This document shows positions 1 to 6,078 of a stretch of DNA of 9,472 bases, in pieces. The stretch lies in the NCBI GenBank assembly GCA_016188625.1, contig JACPHL010000010.1, positions 1 through 9,472 on the forward strand, in the 5' to 3' direction. The notes beneath the pieces are model-generated. The model ran no database searches. It saw nothing but the letters and a program-made list of their open reading frames with translations, and was not told the DNA's origin. Every line of letters starts with the position of its first letter. Position 1 is the stretch's first letter. A program made the position numbers and the translations under genes. Origin of the DNA: Candidatus Rokuibacteriota bacterium (GTDB taxonomy: Bacteria > Methylomirabilota > Methylomirabilia > Rokubacteriales > JACPHL01).

Positions 1-27
1 GGCGCCGTTCATAAAGACGATGGCCAT
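1..27 (-). CDS. 5' end of a divergent gene, possibly a class-IV aminotransferase (partial)
   Basis: On the minus strand an ATG (27-25) opens a frame reading MAIVFMNGA, which runs off the left edge after nine codons. A good ribosome binding site, GGGAGG, sits five bases upstream, and a sigma70-like promoter lies at 57-85 on the same strand, so this is very likely a real gene start. The short peptide resembles the N-terminus of PLP-dependent fold-IV enzymes (branched-chain aminotransferase, D-amino acid aminotransferase or aminodeoxychorismate lyase), which often begin with a hydrophobic strand followed by NG. Nine residues are too few for a firm name. The existence of the gene is much safer than its identity. 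Confidence 0.5.
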
Positions 28-56
28 GACGGCCTCCCGTGGGCGAGCGCTCCCAA

Positions 57-85
57 AGTCTACCGGACGGCCGTCCCGACCGCAA
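57..85 (-). promoter_or_regulatory. Predicted sigma70-like promoter for the divergent gene
   Basis: Read on the minus strand, TTGCGG (85-80) and TAGACT (62-57) are separated by exactly 17 bases. The predicted transcript start near position 50 leaves a leader of about 23 nt, which contains the GGGAGG ribosome site before the ATG at 27. Spacing and position are right; hexamer matches are moderate. This is a pattern call only. Confidence 0.45.
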
Positions 86-103
86 TCCACGGGAAATCCT
101 CGC

Positions 104-132
104 TTGCCGCCCGCACGGGGTTCTGCTAAGGT
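104..132 (+). promoter_or_regulatory. Predicted promoter for the M16 peptidase operon
   Basis: TTGCCG (104-109) and TAAGGT (127-132) are 17 bases apart. TGC directly before the -10 hexamer gives an extended -10 element. The -10 keeps the important T1, A2 and T6 but is otherwise weak. The predicted start near 139 places the 13-bp tandem repeat (144-169) at the very start of the transcript. It also supports the TTG start at 195 over the upstream ATG at 39, which would lie upstream of this promoter. Confidence 0.35.
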
Positions 133-143
133 GGGAGTTACCC

Positions 144-169
144 TCAGTGATCTCGATCAGTGATCTCGA
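144..169. repeat. Perfect 13-bp tandem repeat with embedded palindrome, candidate operator
   Basis: The 13-mer TCAGTGATCTCGA occurs twice head to tail with no spacer (144-156 and 157-169). The junction creates a 12-bp interrupted palindrome, TGATC-TC-GATCA (148-159). It lies just downstream of the predicted + promoter and upstream of the ribosome site (AGGAG, 179-183). That is a plausible place for a repressor roadblock, or it may be a small chance duplication. No known regulator site is recognised. Confidence 0.4.
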
Positions 170-194
170 CCCGAAGAGAGGAGCCTGCTCGCGC

Positions 195-1535
195 TTGGAG
201 CGCCTCGTCCTCCTCCCCGCGGCCGTGGGGGTGATCTCTCTCCTCGCCCTCGGCTGCGCCATGGTCTCCCAGCCTCAAGCCATCCCGGCCACCGACGTCC
301 CCGCGCCCGAGCGGGTCCGTCTCCCGAACGGCCTCACGGTCATCCTCCACGAGCACCGGGCCGCCGACATCGTGGCGGTCCAGCTCTGGGTCCGGGCCGG
401 CGCCCGGGACGAGGCCGAGGCCGAGAACGGCGTCTCCCACTTCGTCGAGCACCTCCTCTTCAAGGGGACCCCGACCCGCGGGCCGGGGACCATCGACCGG
501 CAGATCGCCGAGCTCGGCGGCGAGATCAACGCGGCCACCTCCCACGACTTCACCTACTACCACCTCGTGCTCCCGGCCCGGCACCTCGACACCGCCCTCG
601 AGATCGTGGCCGACGTCGCGGTCAACGCGGCCTTCGATCCCGCCGAGATCGAACGGGAGCGGCTGGTCATCCTCGAAGAGATCCGTCGCCAGCACGACAA
701 CCCGCGGGCCTCCCTCTGGCGCTCCCTGGCCCACACCCACTACACCCGGCACCCCTACCGCCGGCCGGTCCTGGGCACGCCCGAGACGATCCGGGCCCTC
801 GACCGCGAGCGACTCCTCGCCTACTACCGGCGCTACTACGTGCCGAACAACATGACGCTGGTCCTGGCCGGGAGCCTCGACCGCGCCGCGGTCCTGGCGC
901 GGGTGGAGCAGGCCTTGGCGCCCCTCGCCCCGCGGCCCCTCCCCGAGGCCCGCATCGCCCCCGAGCCCCCGCTCGCCGAGATCCGCCGCGCCCGGGAGGA
1001 GCGCCCGGTCCGCCAGGCCTATCTCGGGATGGCCTGGCCGGGGCCCGTGGTCCCCGACGAGGCCTGCTACGCGATGGACCTCCTGGCCTCGATCCTGGGC
1101 CAGGGGCGCAGCTCGCGGCTCAACCAGGAGCTGAAGGAGCGGCAGGGGCTCGTCTCCCGCATCGGGGCGAGCTTCTACGCCCAGCGGGAGGCCGGGACCA
1201 TCACCATCACCGCCCAGGCCGATCCGGCCCGGCTCGGCGAGGTCGAGCACGCCGTCCTCCGGGAGATCGACCGGATCCGCCGCGAGCTGGTGACGCCGGC
1301 CGAGCTGGAGCGGGCCCTGACGGCCGTGGAGTCGGGCTACGCCTTCGGCCACGAGACCGCCGAGGGCGCGGCCCGGTCCTGGGGGCACGCCGAGACCGTC
1401 TGGACGCTCGAGCACGAGCTTCGCTACCTCGAGCGGCTGCGGCGGGTCACGCGGGAGGAGATCCAACGGGCGGCGGAGCGGTACCTGGCCCCGGACCGGT
1501 TCACGGTGGCGGTCCTCACCCCGCCGGCGTCCTGA
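195..1535 (+). CDS. M16 family zinc metallopeptidase, catalytic subunit (probable lipoprotein)
   Basis: This is a 446-residue M16B-type peptidase, related to the mitochondrial processing peptidase beta subunit and bacterial PqqL/YmxG-like proteins. The inverted zinc motif HFVEH is at residues 82-86, with the third zinc ligand most likely E162 in a VILEEIRR context. The second half carries the conserved M16 C-terminal block (GQGRSSRL followed by ELKERQGL, about residues 302-319). I chose the TTG at 195: AGGAG lies 11 bases upstream, the predicted promoter is at 104-132, and this start gives a compact signal sequence (MERLVLLPAAVGVISLLALGC) ending in a near-lipobox Cys21. That suggests an exported, perhaps membrane-anchored, protein acting in the envelope. 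The -3 to -1 residues are ALG, so the lipobox is not canonical. A GTG at 147 (GGGAG 9 bases upstream) and an ATG at 39 are in frame but would overlap the promoter. The stop overlaps the next gene's ATG by one base (TGATG), indicating translational coupling. Substrate is unknown. Confidence 0.88.
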   Translation: MERLVLLPAAVGVISLLALGCAMVSQPQAIPATDVPAPERVRLPNGLTVILHEHRAADIVAVQLWVRAGARDEAEAENGVSHFVEHLLFKGTPTRGPGTIDRQIAELGGEINAATSHDFTYYHLVLPARHLDTALEIVADVAVNAAFDPAEIERERLVILEEIRRQHDNPRASLWRSLAHTHYTRHPYRRPVLGTPETIRALDRERLLAYYRRYYVPNNMTLVLAGSLDRAAVLARVEQALAPLAPRPLPEARIAPEPPLAEIRRAREERPVRQAYLGMAWPGPVVPDEACYAMDLLASILGQGRSSRLNQELKERQGLVSRIGASFYAQREAGTITITAQADPARLGEVEHAVLREIDRIRRELVTPAELERALTAVESGYAFGHETAEGAARSWGHAETVWTLEHELRYLERLRRVTREEIQRAAERYLAPDRFTVAVLTPPAS

Positions 1536-2628
1536 TGGGGCCCAGGGCCTGGCTCGGCGCGGGGGCGGCGATGGTGGTGGCGAGCGTGCCCGGGGTGACG
1601 CCGGCCGCCCCGGTCCCGGTGGAGCGCGAGGTCCTCCCCAACGGCATCACGGTCCTGGTGGCCGAGACCCCCCAGGCCCCGGTCGTGGCCATGACCCTCT
1701 TCATCCGCGCCGGAACCCGCTACGAGACCCCGGCCGAGAACGGGATCACCGCCCTCCTCCAACGGACCCTCCTCAAAGGGACGCGGAGCCGCTCGGCCCT
1801 CGAGGTCGCCCTGGCAGCGGAGGAGGCCGGGGGGGCGGTCGAGTCCGCGACCGACCAGGACTACGCCGAGCTCCGGGTCCACGGCCTGGCGCGCCACTGG
1901 CCCAGGCTCCTCGATCTCCTCGCCGAGCTGGTCACCGTCCCCACCCTGCCGCCCGAGGAGATCGAGCGGGAGCGCGAGATCCTCCTGGCGCAGATCCGCG
2001 GCCAGGAAGACCAGACCTTCGCCAGCACCTACAAGCTCTTCCTCCGCGCCCTCCACGGGCCGCACCCCTACAGCCTCCCGACCACCGGGGAGGCCGAGAG
2101 CGTCCGGCGCCTGGGCCGGGAGGATCTCCTCCGCTACTTCCGGAGCCGCTACACCGCCGGCCGGATGATCCTCTCGGTGAGCGGGCGGGGAACGCCGTGC
2201 TCGGCGGCGGGATGTCGGGCCGGCTCTTCACCACCCTCCGCGACCGGGAGGGGCTGGCCTACGCCGTCGGCTCCTTCTACCCCACCCGGGCCGGGTGGGG
2301 CCGGCTGGCCGTCCACCTGGGGACCGCGCCGGGGAACCTGGCGCGGGCCGAGGCCGGCATCCGCGCCGAATTCGAGCGCCTCCGCGCCGAGCCGGTCCCC
2401 GCCGAGGAGCTCGCCCGCGCCAAGCGCCGGCTGCTCGGGAGCCACGCCCTCGACCGCCGGACCAATGCGCGACAGGCCTTCTACCGCGCCCTCTACGAGC
2501 TCCTGGGGCTCGGGCACGGCTACGGCGACCGCTACCCGGCCCTGGTGGAGGCGGTGACCGCCGAGGAGGTCCAGCAGGTGGCCCGGCGCTACCTCGCGGA
2601 GCCGGTCGTCGCCGCCATCGCCCCGTAG
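1535..2628 (+). pseudogene. Second M16 peptidase-like subunit, non-catalytic, broken by deletion and frameshift
   Basis: The first frame (from ATG 1535) gives an exported M16 N-terminal domain: a signal peptide (residues 1 to about 25, ending VTPAA) and then the family fold. Where the upstream paralogue has HFVEH, this protein has ALLQR (residues 73-77), so no zinc can be bound. Such inactive partners pair with an active M16 subunit, as in MPP alpha/beta and in the Sphingomonas SPH2681/SPH2682 pair. After ILSVSG (residue 217, near 2185) the reading frame is lost. The family sequence resumes in another frame at about 2191 with NAVLGGGMSGRLF and continues to the TAG at 2626-2628. Alignment by eye to the upstream paralogue shows about 70 residues missing between the two parts, plus the frame change. 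If translated without correction, the first frame continues as nonsense to 2557. This is either a real pseudogene or an assembly deletion. Confidence 0.75.
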
Positions 2629-2640
2629 CCGAGGCCCGCC

Positions 2641-3357
2641 GTGCTCCCGCTGAAGGACGACATCCCCACCCGTTCCTTCCCCCTGGTGACCGTCGGGCTC
2701 ATCGCCGCCAACATCCTGGTCTTCCTCTACCAGCTCTCGCTCTCGGTCCCCGGGGACCGGGAGGCGCTCCGCACCGCCCAGGCCTTCGTCTACGAGTTCG
2801 GGCTGATCCCCTGCCGGCTCTCCGGGCGCTGCGCCCTCCCCGTGGAGCTCGGGGCCCCGGCCCCCTTCGCGACCGTCTTCACCTCCATGTTCCTCCACGG
2901 CGGCCTCTTCCACGTCGGCGGGAACATGCTCTACCTCTGGATCTTCGGGAACAACGTCGAGGACTCCATGGGGCACGGCCGCTTCATCGTCTTCTACCTC
3001 CTCTCGGGCCTCGTCGCCTCGCTCGCCCAGTTCGCCATCGACCCGGCCTCGCAGATCCCCATGATCGGGGCCAGCGGCGCGGTCTCGGGGGTCCTGGGGG
3101 CCTACCTCGTCATGTACCCCCACGCCCGGGTGCTGACCCTGGTCGTCTTCGGGATCTTCTGGCAGTTCATCCGGGTGCCGGCCGTGATCGTCCTGGGCTT
3201 CTGGATCGTGGTGCAGCTCCTCAACGGGCTCCTGACCTTCACCACTCCCCAGCAGCGCGGGGTCGCCTGGTTCGCCCACATCGGGGGGTTCCTGGCCGGC
3301 CTCGTCCTGATCCGCTTCTTCCGCCGCCGCCCCCGGATCCGCTACACCTTCCACTGA
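2641..3357 (+). CDS. Rhomboid family intramembrane serine protease
   Basis: This 238-residue polytopic membrane protein cleaves transmembrane segments of other proteins inside the lipid bilayer. The catalytic dyad is visible: Ser145 in GASGAVSG and His213 in FAHIGGFLAG. The upstream HGGLFHVGGNMLYLWIFG block (residues 86-103) carries the conserved His and Asn95 that help form the oxyanion hole. Hydrophobic helices fit a six-helix core: about 15-33, 90-104, 112-134, 142-160, 164-198 (two segments) and 209-227. A basic cytoplasmic tail (RFFRRRPRIR) follows. The protein starts with GTG; GAGG lies six bases upstream and only 12 bases separate it from the M16 stop, so it is probably in the same operon. 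A GlpG-type extra N-terminal domain is absent. The substrate cannot be inferred. Proximity to the M16 pair suggests a shared envelope proteolysis role, but that is inference. Confidence 0.93.
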   Translation: MLPLKDDIPTRSFPLVTVGLIAANILVFLYQLSLSVPGDREALRTAQAFVYEFGLIPCRLSGRCALPVELGAPAPFATVFTSMFLHGGLFHVGGNMLYLWIFGNNVEDSMGHGRFIVFYLLSGLVASLAQFAIDPASQIPMIGASGAVSGVLGAYLVMYPHARVLTLVVFGIFWQFIRVPAVIVLGFWIVVQLLNGLLTFTTPQQRGVAWFAHIGGFLAGLVLIRFFRRRPRIRYTFH

Positions 3358-3386
3358 TCGCGCCGCCGATCGCTCCAGGCCGGCGT

Positions 3387-3415
3387 TTGCGCTTTACCAC
3401 CGCGGTCACTATAAT
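3387..3415 (+). promoter_or_regulatory. Predicted strong sigma70 promoter for the nucleotidyltransferase-mutase operon
   Basis: TTGCGC (3387-3392) and a perfect TATAAT (3410-3415) are 17 bases apart. The surrounding stretch is clearly less GC-rich than the rest of the window. Transcription would start near 3422 and leave a leader of about 150 nt before the ATG at 3571. A dispersed repeat with three stem-loops fills most of that leader. This is the best promoter in the window. I see no intrinsic terminator between the rhomboid stop (3357) and this promoter. Confidence 0.65.
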
Positions 3416-3439
3416 CTCTGCTAGGAAGATGTCCGAGTA

Positions 3440-3574
3440 ATGCCCTGGGGGGAGGCAGGCCCCGAAGCCTTTCGCCAGCGGCGAAGCCGGACTGGCGAAA
3501 GGTGGGCTTTGCCCAGGGCCGTCGGAAGGGGGGCGGAGCCCCCCTCCGAGTTACCAAGGGGATCGCGCCCATGA
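3440..3574 (+). other. Possible upstream ORF across the leader repeat, coupled to the next gene
   Basis: Directly after the predicted transcript start (about 3422) an ATG-TCC-GAG-TAA mini-frame (3429-3440) ends in TAATG. That opens a 44-codon frame (3440-3574), which crosses the entire hairpin repeat and ends with a TGA overlapping the nucleotidyltransferase ATG (ATGA, 3571-3574). The peptide is Arg- and Pro-rich, comes almost wholly from repeat DNA and matches no family I know. No good ribosome site precedes 3440. AGGA (3423-3426) is only two bases from the mini-frame's ATG. Stop-free frames are common at this GC content, so the frame may be accidental, but the double start-stop overlap is worth recording. 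Confidence 0.2.
3446..3552 (-). repeat. Dispersed three-hairpin repeat, copy A (minus orientation, in a 5' leader)
   Basis: Read on the minus strand, this element starts AACTCGGAGGGGGGC and ends GCCTGCCTCCCCCCA, matching copy C (9368-9462) at both ends and in the order of its parts. Three stem-loops are visible in + coordinates. The first is an 11-bp perfect stem CCTTTCGCCAG/CTGGCGAAAGG (3468-3478 with 3492-3502) whose loop holds a smaller CGGC-GAA-GCCG hairpin. The second is TGGGC-TTT-GCCCA near 3503-3515. The third is a long G6/C6 stem at about 3522-3549. The ribosome site AAGGGG (3556-3561) of the next gene begins just beyond the element. No run of T follows any stem in either direction, so a classic intrinsic terminator is unlikely. 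Confidence 0.8.
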
Positions 3575-6078
3575 AAGCCGTCGTCATGGCCGGGGGGTTC
3601 GGGACCCGCCTCCGCCCCCTCACCGCGCACCTGCCCAAGCCCATGGTCCCCATGGGCGGGAAGCCCATCATGGAGCACGCGGTGGAGCTCCTCCACCGCC
3701 ACGGCTTCGACGACCTCCTCGTCCTCCTCTACTTCCTCCCCGACGCCATCACCTCCTACTTCGGCGACGGCTCCCGCTGGGGGGTGCGCATCCGCTACGT
3801 CACCCCGGCCGCGGACCTCGGGACCGCCGGGGCGGTGAAGTTCGCCGCCGAGGAGCTGGAGGAGCCGATCCTGGTCATCTCCGGCGACGTCCTGACCGAC
3901 TTCGACCTGGCCGCCGCCTGCTCGAACCACCGCGCCGCGGGCGCGGAGGCCACCATGGTCCTGACCCGGGTGGAGAACCCCCTGGCCTACGGGATCGTCA
4001 TCGCCGCCGACGCGGGCCGGATCGTGCGCTTCCTCGAGAAGCCCACCTGGGGCGAGGTCTTCAGTGACACCATCAACACCGGGATCTACATCCTGGAGCC
4101 CTCGGTCCTGGCCGCGGTGCCGCCCGGGCGGGAGTACGACTTCGGCCGTCACCTCTTCCCGGCCTTGCTGCGGGAGGGGCGGGCCCTGAACGGTTACGTC
4201 GCCGAGGGGTACTGGCGGGACGTCGGCGACCTCGTGGAGTACCGGCTCGCGCACCTCGACCTCCTCCAGGGGCGTGTCAAGGTCACTCCGGCCGGGCGGC
4301 GGCTCGAGGGCGTGGACCGGGAGATCTGGCTCGACGAGGGGGCGCGGGTGGACTTCACCGCGCGCCTGACCAAGGGCGTCATCGTGGGGCGGGGGGCCCA
4401 GATCGAGGCCAACGCCCGGATCGCCCGCTCCGTCATCGGCCCCGGCTGCACCGTCGGCGAGGAGGCGGTCCTGGACGGCTGCGTCCTCTGGGAGGGGGTG
4501 GCCGTGGGGCCGCGCGCCGTCCTCAAGGAGTGCGTGGTCGGTCGGCAGGCCGTCATCCGCGCCCACGCCGTCGTCCAGGAGGGGGCGGTCATCAGCGACT
4601 TCTGCAAGATCGGGGCGGAGGCGGTCATCAAGGAGAACGTCAAGGTCTGGCCCTCCAAGGAGGTCGAGGACGGGGCGATCCTGGCGGTCAGCCTGGTCTG
4701 GGGCGAGCGCTGGAGCCGCCAGCTCTTCGGGCGCTACGGCGTCAGCGGGCTGGCCAACCTCGAGATCACCCCGGAGTTCGCCTCCAAGCTCGGCGCGGCC
4801 TTCGGGGCCGCCCTCGGCTCGCACCGGACCGTGGTGACGAGCCGCGACCACCACCGCGCCTCCCGGATGATCAACCGGGCCCTCATGGCCGGCCTCCTCT
4901 CCGTGGGCGTGGACGTCCAGGACCTCGGGGTCGCCCCGATCCCACTGGTGCGCTACCAGATCCCGGCCCTCAACCTGGCCGGCGGGACCCACGTCCGCCG
5001 CTCGCCGTTCGACCCGGGGCTCCTGGACATCAACTTCTTCGACCATCGCGGGACCGACCTCCCGCCGGGGCGGGAGACGGCGGTGGAGCGGCTCTTCTTC
5101 CGGGAGGACTTCTTCCGCGCCCCGATGGAGGAGACCGGGGCCCTCGCCTTCCCCCACCACGGGGCCGACCGTTACCGCGACGGCCTGCTGGGCTTCGTGG
5201 ACCGGCAGCTCATCCAGGGCGCCCGGTTCCGGCTCGTCCTCGACTACGCCTTCGGCTCGGCCTCGGCGATCTTCCCCTCGGTCCTGGGCGAGCTGGGCGT
5301 GGACGTGATCTCCCTCAACGCCTACCTGGACGAGGCCAGGATCACCAAGAGCCGGGAGGAGCTCTCGCGCTCCCTGGACCAGCTCTCCAACATCGTCCGC
5401 ACCCTCTCCGCGGACCTCGGGGTGCTCCTCGACGCGGGCGCGGAGCGGGTCTTCCTGGTGGACGAGAAGGGCGAGATCCTCTCGGGCGACCTGGGCCTCG
5501 CCCTGGTGACGCTCCTGGTCCTCCGGACCCAGGCGGGGGCGACGTGCGCGGTCCCGGTGACGGCCTCCCAGGTCGTCGAGGACCTCGCGGCGACCTACGG
5601 CGGCACGCTCCTCCGCACCCGCGCGAGCCCCCGGGCCCTGATGGAGCAGGCGGCCCAGGGCGGGGCGGCCTTCGTGGGGGACGAGCGGGGCGGCCTGATC
5701 TTCCCGGCCTTCCAGCCCGCCTTCGACGGGATGCTGGCCACGGTGAAGCTCCTGGAGATGATGGCGCGCCTGGAGACCCGGCTCCACCAGCTCGCCCGCC
5801 ACGTCCCCGAGAGCCATCTGGTGCGGGATCACGTCCCGTGCCCCAACGAGCGGAAGGGGACGGTCATGCGCCGGCTCATCGAGGCGACCCGGGGCGAGGT
5901 GGTGGAGCTGGTGGACGGGGTGCGGGTCCGCCGGGACGGGGAGTGGGTCGCCGCGATCCCCGATCCCGATCGCGCGCTCTTCCAGGTCATCGCCGAGGCC
6001 GGGAGCGCCGAGCGCGCGCGGCAGCTCGTCACCGAGTACAAGGGGCTCATCGAGGAATGGCGACAGGCCAAGGGGTGA
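3571..6078 (+). CDS. Sugar-phosphate nucleotidyltransferase fused to a degenerate phosphohexomutase domain (GDP-mannose pyrophosphorylase-like)
   Basis: This 835-residue fusion has three parts. Residues 1-235 form an NTP-transferase: GGFGTRLRPLT at 8-18, KPM at 23-25, SGD at 104-106 with Asp106 as the likely metal ligand, EKP at 156-158 and YWRDVG at 214-219. Residues about 250-370 are hexapeptide repeats forming a left-handed beta-helix. Residues about 380-835 are phosphohexomutase-like. Relatives are usually annotated mannose-1-phosphate guanylyltransferase, so the N-terminal part probably makes GDP-mannose or another NDP-hexose; the substrate is not provable from sequence. The mutase part has lost its active-site signatures. 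TASHNP is replaced by RRSPFDP (476-482), DGDADR by DAGAER (621-626), GEESG by GDERG (703-707) and RPSGTEP by IPDPDRA (796-802). It is therefore likely a structural or regulatory pseudoenzyme. The ATG at 3571 is chosen because AAGGGG lies 9 bases upstream and it begins the fold. An in-frame ATG at 3502 would translate repeat DNA. Confidence 0.9.
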   Translation: MKAVVMAGGFGTRLRPLTAHLPKPMVPMGGKPIMEHAVELLHRHGFDDLLVLLYFLPDAITSYFGDGSRWGVRIRYVTPAADLGTAGAVKFAAEELEEPILVISGDVLTDFDLAAACSNHRAAGAEATMVLTRVENPLAYGIVIAADAGRIVRFLEKPTWGEVFSDTINTGIYILEPSVLAAVPPGREYDFGRHLFPALLREGRALNGYVAEGYWRDVGDLVEYRLAHLDLLQGRVKVTPAGRRLEGVDREIWLDEGARVDFTARLTKGVIVGRGAQIEANARIARSVIGPGCTVGEEAVLDGCVLWEGVAVGPRAVLKECVVGRQAVIRAHAVVQEGAVISDFCKIGAEAVIKENVKVWPSKEVEDGAILAVSLVWGERWSRQLFGRYGVSGLANLEITPEFASKLGAAFGAALGSHRTVVTSRDHHRASRMINRALMAGLLSVGVDVQDLGVAPIPLVRYQIPALNLAGGTHVRRSPFDPGLLDINFFDHRGTDLPPGRETAVERLFFREDFFRAPMEETGALAFPHHGADRYRDGLLGFVDRQLIQGARFRLVLDYAFGSASAIFPSVLGELGVDVISLNAYLDEARITKSREELSRSLDQLSNIVRTLSADLGVLLDAGAERVFLVDEKGEILSGDLGLALVTLLVLRTQAGATCAVPVTASQVVEDLAATYGGTLLRTRASPRALMEQAAQGGAAFVGDERGGLIFPAFQPAFDGMLATVKLLEMMARLETRLHQLARHVPESHLVRDHVPCPNERKGTVMRRLIEATRGEVVELVDGVRVRRDGEWVAAIPDPDRALFQVIAEAGSAERARQLVTEYKGLIEEWRQAKG

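Noticed and set aside
39-194. Longer N-terminus for the first M16 peptidase from ATG 39
   Set aside because: It would start upstream of the predicted promoter, lacks a signal-like start and overlaps the divergent promoter region. The TTG at 195 gives a ribosome site and a compact lipoprotein-like signal.
3421-5832. Long minus-strand open frame of 803 codons
   Set aside because: It is antisense to the nucleotidyltransferase fusion, composed of low-complexity Gly/Glu/Asp/Val/Arg-rich text with no family motif. Such frames are usual opposite GC-rich genes. The same applies to the other long minus-strand frames in the window.
4530-6056. Upstream extension of the mutase frame by about 500 codons
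   Set aside because: The extension is Pro/Arg/Gly-rich out-of-frame text over the fusion gene. The mutase fold begins at the FGTSGWR block just after the ATG at 6057.
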